From: Streptomyces sp. L-9-10
Lineage (GTDB): Bacteria; Actinomycetota; Actinomycetes; Streptomycetales; Streptomycetaceae
Direction of reading: 5' to 3'
Assembly: GCF_004151105.1 (NCBI RefSeq)
Contig: NZ_PHRF01000027.1
Coordinates: forward strand, 175,008-239,007
Length of the DNA: 64,000 nt
The notes under the pieces are model-generated. The model saw only the letters and a list, made by a program, of their open reading frames with translations. It was not told the origin of the DNA and searched no databases. Position 1 is the first letter of the stretch, and the number at the start of each line of letters is the position of its first letter. This document shows, one piece after another, positions 1-9,257 of the stretch. The position numbers were made by a program, and so were the translations under genes.

Positions 1-270
1 GCCGGGCAGGAGCCGCTGGCGCACCCGGCGGGTACGGCCACGGGCTGGTCGGGGCGCGTCTGGCACCGGCTGACCGCGGACCTGGCGGACTGGCGCGATA
101 CGGCGGTGCGGCTGCGCTGGCGGTACACGACGGACCGGCTGTACGTGGGACGCGGCGCGTACGTGGACGGGCTGCGGATCGATGACGGCGGGAGCCCGGT
201 CTTCGACGAGGCGCGTCGGAAGGACGCGGCGCGCATCGAGGCGGCCGGCTGGGTGGTGTCGGAGGACTGA
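1..270 (+). CDS. C-terminal end of a secreted-type protein (partial)
   Basis: The reading frame is open from base 1 and stops with TGA at 268-270, giving the last 89 residues of a protein that begins outside the window. The tail is rich in aromatic residues and beta-strand-like (VRLRWRYTTD, then GRGAYVDGLRIDD). This resembles the jelly-roll, immune-inhibitor-A/M6 peptidase or MAM-like C-terminal modules in which a GRGxYVDD strand is common. The resemblance is from memory of such modules and no catalytic part is visible, so the protein's function is not assigned. It converges with the kinase gene on the other strand. Confidence 0.6.
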   Translation, partial: AGQEPLAHPAGTATGWSGRVWHRLTADLADWRDTAVRLRWRYTTDRLYVGRGAYVDGLRIDDGGSPVFDEARRKDAARIEAAGWVVSED

Positions 271-386
271 CGGTGGTGACCGCCTCCGGACGATGACCGC
301 GTGGTACGAGACACGCGGGCCCGGCGGGATGTGCGCGTCAGGGTTCCGGGGCCGGCGACGGGGGCGCCGACAGCGGGGACGCGCGC

Positions 387-2726
387 TCAGCGGCCCCTGG
401 TGCCGTGCTGCTGGCGCAACGCGGCGACCTGGCGGTACAGCTCCACCGCCTCCGCTCCCCGTCCCAGCTGTTCCAGGCAGTGCGCCTCGTCGTTCCTGGC
501 CGCCAGGGTCTCCGGGTGGACGGGGCCCAGGACCCGGTCCCGGGCCTCCGCGACCCTGCGGTAGACGGTCAGGGCCTCGGGCCAGCGCTCCAGCCAGCCC
601 AGGCCGACGGCGATCTCCCGGCGGCTGACGAGGGTGTCGGGGTGGTCGGCGCCGAGGACCTGTTCCCGGGCCGCGCACACCTCACGGGCCTCCGCGAGCG
701 CCTCGTCCCAGCGGGCGAGGCGGCCCAGGTTGACCCCGAAGCCGTGCCGGGCCCGGAGGGTCTCCGGATGCAGCGGCCCCTGGACACGGCTCCGGTCGGC
801 GACGAGCCCGCGGTACAGATCGAGGGCCTCCTCGCTGCGGCCCAGCCGTCCCAGGCTGATACCGATCTCGTAGCGCGCGGAGAGTGTGTCGGGGTGGTCG
901 GGGCCCAGCGCGCGGGCGCGGACGGCGGCCACCTCACGGTAGGCGCCCAGCGCCTCCGGCCAGCGGCCGAGCCGCCCCAGCGCATAACCCACCTCGTACT
1001 GGCTGACCAGCGTGTCGGGATGGTCGGCGCCGAGCACCCGGGCGCGCGCCACGGCGACCGAGTGGGCCAGCCGGTAGGCGTCCTCCAGGCGGCCGAGACG
1101 GCTGAGGTTGTACGCCAGGTTGTGGCGGCAGCGCAGGGTGTCCGGATGGTCGGGGCCCATGGTGCGCTCGCGCGAGGCGAGCACCGCGGCGAACACGTCA
1201 TGGGCCTCGAAATGCCGGCCGAGCTGCCCCAGCGCGAACGCCGTCTCCTGGCGGGCGGCCAGCGTCTCCGGATGGTCCTGGCCGAGCGCGCGGGCCCGCC
1301 CCTCCGCGACGCGGGTGAACTCGCGCAGCGCGTCCGCCGCACGCCCGGTCCTGCTGAGCGTGAACCCGACCTCGTACCGGCTGGCGAGGGTGTCGGGATG
1401 GTCGGGGCCGAGGGCGTGCTCGCGTTCCGCGGCGACCGCGCGGTGCACCTCGCCCGCCTCCTCCCAGCGGCCTAGCCGGCCGAGGCTCAGACCGGCGTTG
1501 TGCCGGCTGACGAGGACCGCGAGCTGCTCGGGGGACGGGGTGGGCCGCGCCGCGGCCGGGTACGTTCCGGTGGTGGCGCGCGGATCGGCCGGCCGGGTCC
1601 ACTCGCCGGTGAGGCCCGCGGAGTGGTCGGGCGGGGTGGGCCGCAGCACGGACACACCGGTCGCCTTGTGACCGGTGGTCATGGAGCGGGCCCAGGACGG
1701 CAGCCGGGAACCGCCCGACGGCGGCCCCGAGCCGCCAGGACCGTAGGGCGCGGGACCTTCGTCCCGCGCGGGGAACGCCGGGGGTGTGTGCGGCCCTGTG
1801 CTCACCGGGCCCGTACTGACCGGGCCCGTGTACCCGGGCGCCGTGCTCCCCGGGACCGTGCCCGCCGGGCCCTGGGCCGTACGCGCGGCGCCGATCCTGC
1901 GCCGCAGATCCCCCGCGTCGGCGGGCCGCTCCTCCGGTGTCTTGGCCAGCAGATCGAGGACGAGCCGGTCGAAGAACTCCGGCAGCTCCGACCGGTGCTT
2001 GCGCGGCGGCTCCGGGATCGTGTCACGGTGGCCGACCAGGACCGCCCAGGTGTCGCCCAGGTCGAACGGCGGGGCGCCGGTGGCGATCTCGTACAGCACA
2101 CAGCCCAGCGAGTAGAGGTCGCTGCGGTGGTCGACCTGGCCGGCGCCGATCTGCTCGGGCGACATGTAGTGCGGGGTGCCCATCGCGATGCCCGTGCCGG
2201 TCAGCCGCGAGGTGAAGCCGATGTCATGGCCGAGCCGCGCGATGCCGAAGTCGCAGATCTTCACCGTGCCGTCGGAGAGCCGCATGATGTTGGCGGGCTT
2301 CAGGTCCCGGTGGACGATGCCCTGGCCATGGGTGTACGCGAGGGCGTCCGCGACCTGCTCGGCGATGTCGACGACATGGGGCACCGGCAGCGGATGCTGC
2401 TGGTTGTCCTCCAGCAGCTGGCTGAGGTTGCGTCCGTCGAGCAGTTCCATCACGAGATAGAGCACGCCGTCGTCCTCGCCGAAGTCATGGACGACGGTGA
2501 CGCCCCGGTGCTGGAGGGCGGCGGCGACCCGCGCCTCCCTGCGGAACCGCTCCCGCATGATCCGGGTGAAGGACTGGTCCTGCTGCGGGCCCAGCGGCTT
2601 GAGGCACTTGACCGCGACGTGCCTGCCGAGCGATTCGTCGCGGGCCCGCCACACCTCGCCCATCCCCCCGCGCCCGATCCGGTCGAGCAGCCGGTAGCGG
2701 CCTTGGATCAGCCTGGTGTCCGCCAT
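387..2726 (-). CDS. Serine/threonine protein kinase with TPR repeat tail
   Basis: 779 aa. An N-terminal Hanks-type kinase domain (about 10-275) has the glycine loop GRGGMGEV (18-25), ATP-binding Lys40, catalytic HRDLKPAN (139-146) and DFG (159-161). A Pro/Thr/Gly-rich linker (about 285-400) contains TGPVSTGP repeats. The rest is about eight TPR-like repeats of 42 residues, each carrying an LGxDHPDTL-type signature followed by a GRLGR-like turn. No transmembrane helix is evident, so it is probably a cytoplasmic kinase that recruits partners through the TPR array. ATG start at 2726, with only a weak upstream purine tract. It is divergent from the DNA ligase. The substrate is unknown. Confidence 0.93.
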   Translation of the reverse strand: MADTRLIQGRYRLLDRIGRGGMGEVWRARDESLGRHVAVKCLKPLGPQQDQSFTRIMRERFRREARVAAALQHRGVTVVHDFGEDDGVLYLVMELLDGRNLSQLLEDNQQHPLPVPHVVDIAEQVADALAYTHGQGIVHRDLKPANIMRLSDGTVKICDFGIARLGHDIGFTSRLTGTGIAMGTPHYMSPEQIGAGQVDHRSDLYSLGCVLYEIATGAPPFDLGDTWAVLVGHRDTIPEPPRKHRSELPEFFDRLVLDLLAKTPEERPADAGDLRRRIGAARTAQGPAGTVPGSTAPGYTGPVSTGPVSTGPHTPPAFPARDEGPAPYGPGGSGPPSGGSRLPSWARSMTTGHKATGVSVLRPTPPDHSAGLTGEWTRPADPRATTGTYPAAARPTPSPEQLAVLVSRHNAGLSLGRLGRWEEAGEVHRAVAAEREHALGPDHPDTLASRYEVGFTLSRTGRAADALREFTRVAEGRARALGQDHPETLAARQETAFALGQLGRHFEAHDVFAAVLASRERTMGPDHPDTLRCRHNLAYNLSRLGRLEDAYRLAHSVAVARARVLGADHPDTLVSQYEVGYALGRLGRWPEALGAYREVAAVRARALGPDHPDTLSARYEIGISLGRLGRSEEALDLYRGLVADRSRVQGPLHPETLRARHGFGVNLGRLARWDEALAEAREVCAAREQVLGADHPDTLVSRREIAVGLGWLERWPEALTVYRRVAEARDRVLGPVHPETLAARNDEAHCLEQLGRGAEAVELYRQVAALRQQHGTRGR

Positions 2727-3001
2727 CGCGTGCTGTCGCCCCCGTCACCTCGCTGCGCCCTCCCCGGCCCGTCCAGTATGGCCGCACCGTCCTGGAGTGT
2801 GTACGGGGCGGGACGGGTGTCGGGGCCGAGCCCGGCCATTGCCCGGAGAATGTGCCGCGGTGGCGGCCGCCACCGCGGCCGGGCGGGGACGGACGTTCGA
2901 TCCGGCCCTGCCGGGCTCGCGCGCGGGCGGGTACGGCGGGTATGCGGACGGGTATCCGGCCAGGACGGGCGGACCCGCGCGCGGCGTAGCACGATGGCAG
3001 C

Positions 3002-4576
3002 ATGCTGTTGGCACCGCTCGCGCATGTCTCCCGGGAGGTCGCCGAGACCTCGGCGCGCTCCCGGAAGATCTCCCTGCTGGCCGGACTGTTCCGTACGGCG
3101 GGACCCGAGGACGTGCCCATCGTCATCCCGTATCTGGCCGGGCGGCTGCCGCAGGGCAGGATCGGAGTCGGCTGGAACGCGCTGAAGGACCCGCCCCCGC
3201 CGGCGGACCGCGCGCTGCTGACCGTGCACCGGGTCGATGCCGCCTTCACCGCCCTCGCCGCCGTGGCGGGCCGCGGCGCACAGGGCGAGCGACGGCGGCT
3301 GGTCCAGGAACTGCTGGGCGCGGCCACCGAGGAGGAGCAGCGCTTCCTGGTGGGGCTGGTCTCCGGCGAGGTGCGCCAGGGCGCGCTGGACGCCGTCGCC
3401 GTCGAGGCGCTGGCGGAGACCTCGGGCGCGCGGCCCGCCGCGGTGCGCCGGGCGGTGATGCTGGCGGGTTCCCTCCAGAGGGTGGCGGAGCGGCTGCTGG
3501 CGGAGGGGCCGCGGGTGCTCGAGGAGTTCCTGCTCACGGTGGGGCGGCCCGTACTGCCGATGCTCGCGCAGAGCGCGGCGAGCGTCGCGGAGGCGATGGA
3601 CCGGCTCGGGGAGTGCGCCATCGAGGAGAAACTGGACGGCATCCGGGTGCAGGTGCACCGCGACGGGCCGACGGTACGGATCTTCACGCGCACGCTCGAC
3701 GACATCACGGACCGGCTGCCCGAGGTGACCGCGATCGCGCTGGAGCTGCCGGGCGACCGCTTCGTCCTGGACGGGGAGGTCATCGCGCTGGACGCGGAGG
3801 GCAGGCCGAGGCCGTTCCAGGAGATCGCGAGCCGGGTCGGCTCGCGGATGGACGTACAGTCCGCCGCCGCGGCCGTTCCGCTGTCACCGGTCTTCTTCGA
3901 CATCCTCGCCGCCGGGGGCGAGGACGTGCTGGAACTGCCGTGCGCGGAGCGGCACGAGGCGCTGGCACGGCTGGTCCCCGAGCCGATGCGGGTACGGCGG
4001 CTCGTGGTCACCGGCGCGGCCCGGGAGGAGGCGCGGGCCGCCGAGGCGTTCCTGCGCGACACCCTGGCCCGGGGCCATGAGGGTGTGGTGGTCAAGGCGC
4101 TCGACACCCCCTACAGCGCGTGCCGGCGCGGGGCGGGCTGGCTGAAGGTGAAACCGGTGCACACCCTGGATCTCGTGGTGCTCGCCGCGGAGTGGGGACA
4201 CGGCAGGCGCACCGGCAGACTCTCCAACCTGCATCTGGGCGCGCGCCGGCCGGACGGTTCGTTCGCGATGCTCGGCAAGACGTTCAAGGGGCTGACGGAC
4301 CAGATGCTGGAGTGGCAGACGGAACGTCTGCGGGAACTGGCGGTCCGTGACGACGGCTTCACCGTGACCGTACGTCCTGACCTGGTGGTCGAGATCGCGT
4401 ACGACGGTCTCCAGCGCTCGTCCCGCTACCCGGCGGGCGTGACGCTGCGCTTCGCCCGGGTGGTCCGCTACCGCGAGGACAAGTCCGCGACGGAGGCGGA
4501 CACGGTCGAGACGGTCCTCGCGGCGCACGACGTGACGGAGCACGGCCGGCCGCGCGGGACGGACGCGGCTGTGTGA
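3002..4576 (+). CDS. ATP-dependent DNA ligase
   Basis: 524 aa. It has an N-terminal DNA-binding domain (1-195), then the adenylation domain with nucleotidyl-transferase motif I EEKLDGIR (adenylated Lys210), motif III (FVLDGEVIALD), motif IV (GHEGVVVKA) and motif V (WLKVKP), and a C-terminal OB-fold. This is the architecture of mycobacterial LigB-type/archaeal-like ligases. It lacks the polymerase and nuclease modules of LigD. It seals nicks using ATP and is expected to act in repair as an accessory to the essential NAD-dependent LigA. The ATG at 3002 lacks a strong Shine-Dalgarno. It is a single gene ending at a strong convergent terminator. Confidence 0.95.
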   Translation: MLLAPLAHVSREVAETSARSRKISLLAGLFRTAGPEDVPIVIPYLAGRLPQGRIGVGWNALKDPPPPADRALLTVHRVDAAFTALAAVAGRGAQGERRRLVQELLGAATEEEQRFLVGLVSGEVRQGALDAVAVEALAETSGARPAAVRRAVMLAGSLQRVAERLLAEGPRVLEEFLLTVGRPVLPMLAQSAASVAEAMDRLGECAIEEKLDGIRVQVHRDGPTVRIFTRTLDDITDRLPEVTAIALELPGDRFVLDGEVIALDAEGRPRPFQEIASRVGSRMDVQSAAAAVPLSPVFFDILAAGGEDVLELPCAERHEALARLVPEPMRVRRLVVTGAAREEARAAEAFLRDTLARGHEGVVVKALDTPYSACRRGAGWLKVKPVHTLDLVVLAAEWGHGRRTGRLSNLHLGARRPDGSFAMLGKTFKGLTDQMLEWQTERLRELAVRDDGFTVTVRPDLVVEIAYDGLQRSSRYPAGVTLRFARVVRYREDKSATEADTVETVLAAHDVTEHGRPRGTDAAV

Positions 4577-4605
4577 CCGGGCGTCGGCCCGGCCGGGCAG
4601 CGAGC

Positions 4606-4636
4606 CCCGGGGCCGGTGAGCGGTACCGGCCCCGGG
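4606..4636. terminator. Bidirectional hairpin between ligase and PLC genes
   Basis: Perfect 12-bp inverted repeat (4606-4617 with 4625-4636, CCCGGGGCCGGT arms) with a 7-nt loop. It lies in the 136-bp gap between two convergent genes. There is no T-tract, as is usual for actinobacterial terminators. Confidence 0.75.
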
Positions 4637-4712
4637 ACGTGTGCGGCTCCCCGTGGGATGCTCCGCGCCGGGCGCCTCGGGCGCGCCGGGCGCCTCGGCC
4701 GCGCGGGGTTCC

Positions 4713-5747
4713 TCAGCCGCGCGGGACGACGGTCGCGAGCACCGTCGGCAGCGCGCGCCAGTCGGCCGAGATCAGGCTGGCGTTCCGCTGGGCCAGCAGC
4801 GTCAGCCGGTCGCGGGCCTGCTGCTCGGTGGGGTTGGAGCCGTCGATGGCCGGCGGGACGTTGTGGGCGTCCGTCATCAGCAGGAAGTAGTTCCGCTGCG
4901 CGTACCAGGCGGTGTCGATGGTGCCGGCCGCGTAGGCGGAGGCATCGCCGTCGAAGAACACGAACCAGGGCCTGATCGTCGCGTCCGTGTAGCGGGTGCG
5001 CGGATCACCGGCGGTGGCCTTGTGGACGGCGGGGAAGGCCGCGGCCTCGCCCAGCCGGCCCGCCGCCTTGAGGTCACGCAGATAGGTGGCGTACTCACGG
5101 TCGGTCCACAGGGTGTCGAGCGGATTCTGCTCCTCCACCGTGCCGGGGATCAGCTCGACGATGAACTTGCCGGCCATCTGCGCGCGCGTCGGCCAGGCGC
5201 CGGCCTGGGCGGCCTGGTCGAGGTCGCCGCGGTCGCCCACCAGGTCGGCGGGGCGGTAGAGCGCGTCGCCGAGCTTGCTGTTGAGCAGCGCGTCGAGGGC
5301 GGCGGGGCCACGGCCGGCCTGCCCCTGGAAGCCGTCCTTCATCTCGATCTTGATGACGATGGGCCGGTGGCCCTGGTGGGCGTCGTGCCAGGTCTTGAGG
5401 TCGGTCAGGCAGCCGGCCAGATCGCGGTCCTTCGCGTTGGTGCGCAGCTGGCTCACCGTGGTGGCGTTGGCGCAGTTGTTGTCATTGCCCAGCGGATTGC
5501 TGTGGGACACGCGCCAGGAGGCGCCGAACACATTGGTCCATACGTCGAGTTCGAGCATCCCGGCTCCGGAGTCCAGCGCGTCCGCGAAGTACGGGAAGGT
5601 CGCCTTCTCGTACGCGTTGTGGACACCGACCCCGGTGGTGGAGGGGTACGGCAGCGTGCCCGTGTCGGCGGCGGCGGCCGACGTGGTGGCGAAGGCGAGC
5701 ACGGCGACGGCACCGGCCGTCACCATGGTGCGAAGGAGCTTTGCCAT
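4713..5747 (-). CDS. Secreted phosphatidylinositol-specific phospholipase C-like phosphodiesterase
   Basis: 344 aa from the ATG at 5747, preceded by GGGAGG 9 nt upstream, so the longer open frame is not used. Residues 1-27 are a Sec signal peptide ending in an AAAA-type cleavage site. The mature part has PLC-like TIM-barrel motifs: an N-terminal catalytic His in GVGVHNAYE, MLELDVW, then RVSHSNPLG with the second His, and VIKIEMKD. This matches the calcium-dependent PI-PLC (Ca2+-PI-PLC) family of secreted bacterial enzymes. It probably cleaves glycerophosphodiester or phosphoinositide head groups outside the cell. It is divergent from a TetR regulator at 6001, which may control it. Confidence 0.85.
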   Translation of the reverse strand: MAKLLRTMVTAGAVAVLAFATTSAAAADTGTLPYPSTTGVGVHNAYEKATFPYFADALDSGAGMLELDVWTNVFGASWRVSHSNPLGNDNNCANATTVSQLRTNAKDRDLAGCLTDLKTWHDAHQGHRPIVIKIEMKDGFQGQAGRGPAALDALLNSKLGDALYRPADLVGDRGDLDQAAQAGAWPTRAQMAGKFIVELIPGTVEEQNPLDTLWTDREYATYLRDLKAAGRLGEAAAFPAVHKATAGDPRTRYTDATIRPWFVFFDGDASAYAAGTIDTAWYAQRNYFLLMTDAHNVPPAIDGSNPTEQQARDRLTLLAQRNASLISADWRALPTVLATVVPRG

Positions 5748-6000
5748 ATCCCTTGTTCCTCCCGTTGCGCATGTCTTGGGCATGTCAATCGAGGGGGAGC
5801 GTAGGCGAGTTCGGTGACGAGCGGGAGGACGCGAGCTTACGGATGCGATCGGCGGGGCTACGGCCCCGGCGATCATCGATGCGATCACCGGCGCCGGGCA
5901 CCCGGCCCCGGGTCTGCCATCATGGGCGAAACGGAACGCCGCTCCATTCGCGATACGGATCATCGTTCCGCTTGGTGTACCTCACGGAAGGAGCGTCGCG

Positions 6001-6597
6001 GTGAACGACAGCGGCCGGAGCGGGAGCACGGGAAGCGCGGCCGGATCCCAGCGCAAGGACGCCCGGCGCAACCGCCAGACCCTGCTGGAGGCGGCCGCCA
6101 CGGTCTTCGTCACCTCGGGTGTGGAAGCCCCGGTGCGCGATATCGCGGCCAAGGCCGGCGTCGGGATGGGCACGATCTACCGCCACTTCCCCACCCGGGC
6201 GGACCTCGTCATCGCCGTCTACCGCCACCAGGTCGACGCCTGCGCCGAAGCCGGGCCTGTCCTGCTGGCGGCCGGCCCGACACCGCACGCCGCACTCGGA
6301 CGGTGGGTCGACCTCTTCGTCGACTTCCTGGTCACCAAGCACGGCCTCGCCGCGGCGCTGCGGACCGACAACGCCCGCTTCGAGACGCTGCACGCCTACT
6401 TCCTCGACCGCCTCGTGCCGGTGTGCGCCGAACTCCTCGACGCCGCTGTCGCCGCCGGTGAGATCCGCTCCGGCCTCGACGCCCTCCAGCTCATGCACGG
6501 CATCGGAAACCTCTGCGTCGGCGCCGACAGCGATCCCGACTACGACGCACGCGGACTGGTCGCACTCCTCGTCGCGGGACTGCGCCAACCACGCTGA
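6001..6597 (+). CDS. TetR/AcrR family transcriptional regulator
   Basis: 198 aa from a GTG with AAGGAG 8 nt upstream. The N-terminal helix-turn-helix (about 20-68) is the classic TetR form: RNRQTLLEAAATVF, then VRDIAAKAGVGMGTIYRHFP and TRADLVIAVY. The C-terminal ligand-binding half fits the TetR_C_33-type subfamily often annotated as repressors of short-chain dehydrogenases or efflux genes. The 253-bp gap to the divergent phospholipase gene is the obvious regulatory target, but I found no strong palindrome there. It ends upstream of a strong hairpin. Confidence 0.9.
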   Translation: MNDSGRSGSTGSAAGSQRKDARRNRQTLLEAAATVFVTSGVEAPVRDIAAKAGVGMGTIYRHFPTRADLVIAVYRHQVDACAEAGPVLLAAGPTPHAALGRWVDLFVDFLVTKHGLAAALRTDNARFETLHAYFLDRLVPVCAELLDAAVAAGEIRSGLDALQLMHGIGNLCVGADSDPDYDARGLVALLVAGLRQPR

Positions 6598-6676
6598 CCG
6601 CACAAGTCCCTTGTCGTGCACGGCGGTTCCCCGAGGCCGCCGCGACGGAGGCGACGCCCGGCCGGCCGCACGGAGA

Positions 6677-6706
6677 AGCGCGCCCCGCCGCTCGGCGGGG
6701 CGCGCT
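6677..6706. terminator. Bidirectional hairpin after TetR gene
   Basis: 14-bp perfect inverted repeat (6677-6690 with 6693-6706, AGCGCGCCCCGCCG arms) with a tiny loop. It lies between the end of the plus-strand TetR gene and the end of the minus-strand small gene. Confidence 0.7.
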
Positions 6707-6774
6707 CGGTGCGCGAGGCGCGTGGTCGGGGACGCGGCGGCTGTCGCGGTCGCGCCACGGCAGCCGCGGTACGG

Positions 6775-6975
6775 CTAGGGCAGCTGCTCCTCGATGGCCG
6801 CGCGGCCCCTCTCGGCCAGTCGGCGCCTGGCCCATTCGATGTTCTCCGGGGTGAGATCGCGGCCGGAGGCGAGCGCGAGATCTTCGGCCGTGACCTGGTC
6901 GCACGCGCCGGTGTGCAACAGCCGGTCGGGGGTCACGCTCTCGGGCTCCGGTTGCGCCGTGGACTCTGCGTTCAT
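6775..6975 (-). CDS. Small conserved-type protein of unknown function (66 aa)
   Basis: 66 aa from an ATG at 6975 preceded by GAGGAGG. A longer open frame exists but codon use and the ribosome site support this start. The protein is hydrophilic and has no Cys pair or membrane segment. The N-terminal half is Pro/Glu-rich, and the second half (LTPENIEWARRRLAERGRAAIEEQLP) should form an amphipathic helix. It looks like a small cytoplasmic adaptor or regulator. I do not recognise the family. It lies 107 bp downstream of the channel-like gene on the same strand, so it may be co-transcribed with neither or either. Confidence 0.65.
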   Translation of the reverse strand: MNAESTAQPEPESVTPDRLLHTGACDQVTAEDLALASGRDLTPENIEWARRRLAERGRAAIEEQLP

Positions 6976-7082
6976 GCCGCCTCCTCGTTCATCCGGTGTT
7001 CGCCATTCTCGTGCCCGCCGGGCCCCGCCGCATCCCCGGTGCGCCGCGGCGGAAGGCCGCTCCACAGCCGCGGCGACCGGGA

Positions 7083-9062
7083 TCACCCCGCCGGGCGGGT
7101 CCGGGAGGCGGACCGCCGCCCGAGCAGCTCCGCCAGGCCCCTGCGGGTCGCCGCCAGCACCACCCGGTCCCGGGGGTGCAGCACATAGCCGGGGTGCAGA
7201 TCCCAGACCAGCCCGGCCGGCCGCCGCTCCTCGTGATCGAGCCGGGTGTCGGCGAGATCGGGCACCCGGTCCCCGGGCGCGGCGGTGTCCAGCGCGATGA
7301 CCCGCCAGGCGCCCGGCCGGAACACCTCCGCGACCGTACGGCCCTCCAGCCGCGGATGACCCGCCACATCGATGGCGGCCATCAGCAGCACCTTGCGTTC
7401 CACCGGGATCGCCCCGAGGATCTGGCGCCCCATCATGGCGATGGCGAAGGCGGGGGCCGCCAGGGTGGAGACGCTGCGGCTGCGGGTGAGCGCACCGGGG
7501 TGCGCCGCGCGCAGGGTGCGGTAGACGGCGGTCGCGAAGTCGTCGTCGTACAGCCTCAGCGCCACCCGCAGATCGGGGGCGACGGAGCGCGCGTACAGCG
7601 CGGCCTCGAGATTGGTGGTGTCGACGCTGGTGAGGGCGAGCAGGGCGTGCGCCCGCTCGATCTTGGCCGCCTCCAGCACCCCCTCCTGGGTCACGTCTCC
7701 CAGGACGGTCGGCACGCGCAGGCCGCGGGCGAGCGCGATCCCCCGCGCGTCGGGGTCCTCCTCCACGCACACCACGGGGATGCCCAGCTCACGCAGGCGT
7801 ACGAGCACCCGGCTGCCGATCTTGCCGAGTCCGAGGAGTACGACATGACCGGAGATGCCGCGCGGCGGCCGGCGCAGCGCCGATGCCGTACGGAACGTGC
7901 CGAGCGCCTCCAGGACCGCCGCGAGCACCACGGGCAGCATCAGGACTCCGGTGACCATGGCGAGGAGCTGCATGACCTGCCGGGGCGCGGGCTCGCCCAC
8001 GGCGGGATCGCCGATGGCGAAGAGGTCGAGCAGCGTGAGGTACATCGCGCCCAGCGGATGAGCCCCGGTGACCAGCGACGACACGACCGCGAGGGCGAGT
8101 ACGGCGGCGATGATCCCGGCGAAGGACCACCGCAGCCGGCGCGAGAACAGTGAGGCGAGCGGGGCGCCGCGGCCCGTGAGCCTGCGCGGCGGCAGGTCGG
8201 GCGCGGCGTGCGAGACGGCTTCCAGCACGACCGTGCCGCGTCCGGTGGCGGCGGCGGCGCTCGCGTCGTCGGGCAGCAGTCGCGGGCCGTCCTGGCCGCT
8301 GTTGTCCGAACCCTCCGCCCCGGCCGGGTCGTTGGTGGTGGCGGAGAGCAGGGCGAGGGTGCACAGCCCCGGGTCGGCGACCTCGCCGGGCCCCGGCGGG
8401 TTGCGCTCCACGGCCCGCAGCAGCAGGCCGTCGGCCCGTACCACCTTGCTCGTCCCCGCGACGGCGGTGGCGGCCAGTGCGGGGGCGGCGGTGTCGGCGT
8501 CCGAGAGGACGGTGGTGGTGGCGTCCAGGGCCGCCCGGTCGAGACCGGGGAGGGCGACGGCCGCCGCCTGGTCGAGCAGTTCCTCCAGATGCTGGCCGAG
8601 CTTGCGGTTGTAGAGCCGGATGACCAGCCGCAGCTGGGGGTTGAGCCGGCGGGCGGCGAGCGCGACCCGGATGTTGATGTCGTCGTCGTCATGGACGAGG
8701 GCGAGCGCCGCCGCCTCCTCCACTCCGGCGTCGACGAGGACGTCCTCGTCGAGTTCCGCCGCTTCGAGGAGACGCGGACCGTCCGGTCTCCTGGTCCCCT
8801 CCCCCGCCGGTTCCGGGAGCGTCGCGGCCGTACGGGCCATGGCCGCGGACATCCGACCGAAGAACGCCGAGGCCCGGCCCAGACCGGCCAGCGGAGCGGG
8901 CGGGAGGCGGGAGGGGCGTACCGGCGGGACGACGAGCGTCACCCGTTCGCCATAGACGTCGCGCAGCTCGCTCGCCAGCCGGTGGGCCAGGGTGTCGTCG
9001 CCGCAGACGACCATATGGCCGGTCGGAAGGCCCTGTTGTACCTGGTGAGGAAGTGTGGACAC
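7083..9062 (-). CDS. TrkA-N (RCK) domain ion channel-like protein
   Basis: 659 aa from GTG at 9062. There are two Rossmann-type NAD-binding RCK domains. The first (about 17-150) begins MVVCGDDTLAHRLASEL. A membrane part (about 305-400) has helices around FAGIIAAVLALAVVSSLV and MLPVVLAAVLEAL with a pore-like loop between them (TLLDLFAIGDPAVG). The second RCK (about 408-560) has GLGKIGSRVLVRL with an acidic residue at the end of beta-2 (CVEEDP). The order RCK, pore, RCK resembles CASTOR/POLLUX-like and actinobacterial potassium transporter TrkA proteins. It probably mediates or gates cation flux. The canonical TVGYGD filter is not present. The ATG at residue 17 is an alternative start. Confidence 0.85.
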   Translation of the reverse strand: MSTLPHQVQQGLPTGHMVVCGDDTLAHRLASELRDVYGERVTLVVPPVRPSRLPPAPLAGLGRASAFFGRMSAAMARTAATLPEPAGEGTRRPDGPRLLEAAELDEDVLVDAGVEEAAALALVHDDDDINIRVALAARRLNPQLRLVIRLYNRKLGQHLEELLDQAAAVALPGLDRAALDATTTVLSDADTAAPALAATAVAGTSKVVRADGLLLRAVERNPPGPGEVADPGLCTLALLSATTNDPAGAEGSDNSGQDGPRLLPDDASAAAATGRGTVVLEAVSHAAPDLPPRRLTGRGAPLASLFSRRLRWSFAGIIAAVLALAVVSSLVTGAHPLGAMYLTLLDLFAIGDPAVGEPAPRQVMQLLAMVTGVLMLPVVLAAVLEALGTFRTASALRRPPRGISGHVVLLGLGKIGSRVLVRLRELGIPVVCVEEDPDARGIALARGLRVPTVLGDVTQEGVLEAAKIERAHALLALTSVDTTNLEAALYARSVAPDLRVALRLYDDDFATAVYRTLRAAHPGALTRSRSVSTLAAPAFAIAMMGRQILGAIPVERKVLLMAAIDVAGHPRLEGRTVAEVFRPGAWRVIALDTAAPGDRVPDLADTRLDHEERRPAGLVWDLHPGYVLHPRDRVVLAATRRGLAELLGRRSASRTRPAG

Positions 9063-9189
9063 GGCACCAGTGTGCCGAACGGGTGAGCGGACGCGACACA
9101 GCCGCCCCGGCCTGGAGCGTGGGCCGTGAGCGGCTGAATCGACGTCAGATGGCTTTGTACCGCAGAGCTATGACACCGGATCAGATGTC

Positions 9190-9257
9190 CTGATCAAGCG
9201 CCTGATCAGGTATCTCGATCAGAGTCCCGGTCGGAGCCCCGGTCGGAGTCCCGGTCA
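9190..9257. repeat. Short palindromes and 12-bp tandem repeats 3' of fdh
   Basis: Just beyond the fdh stop are a CTGATCA/TGATCAG inverted repeat (about 9190-9210) and then about three copies of a 12-bp unit close to CCCGGTCGGAGT. The inverted repeat could act as the fdh transcription terminator. The tandem units look like local slippage. Confidence 0.5.

Noticed and set aside
3237..4107. Various frames inside the ligase and kinase genes
   Set aside because: Shadows of real genes; composition dominated by Arg, Ala, Pro and Gly.
9190..9257. Possible attachment site or mobile-element end
   Set aside because: Only short local repeats; no integrase, transposase or matching distant copy.
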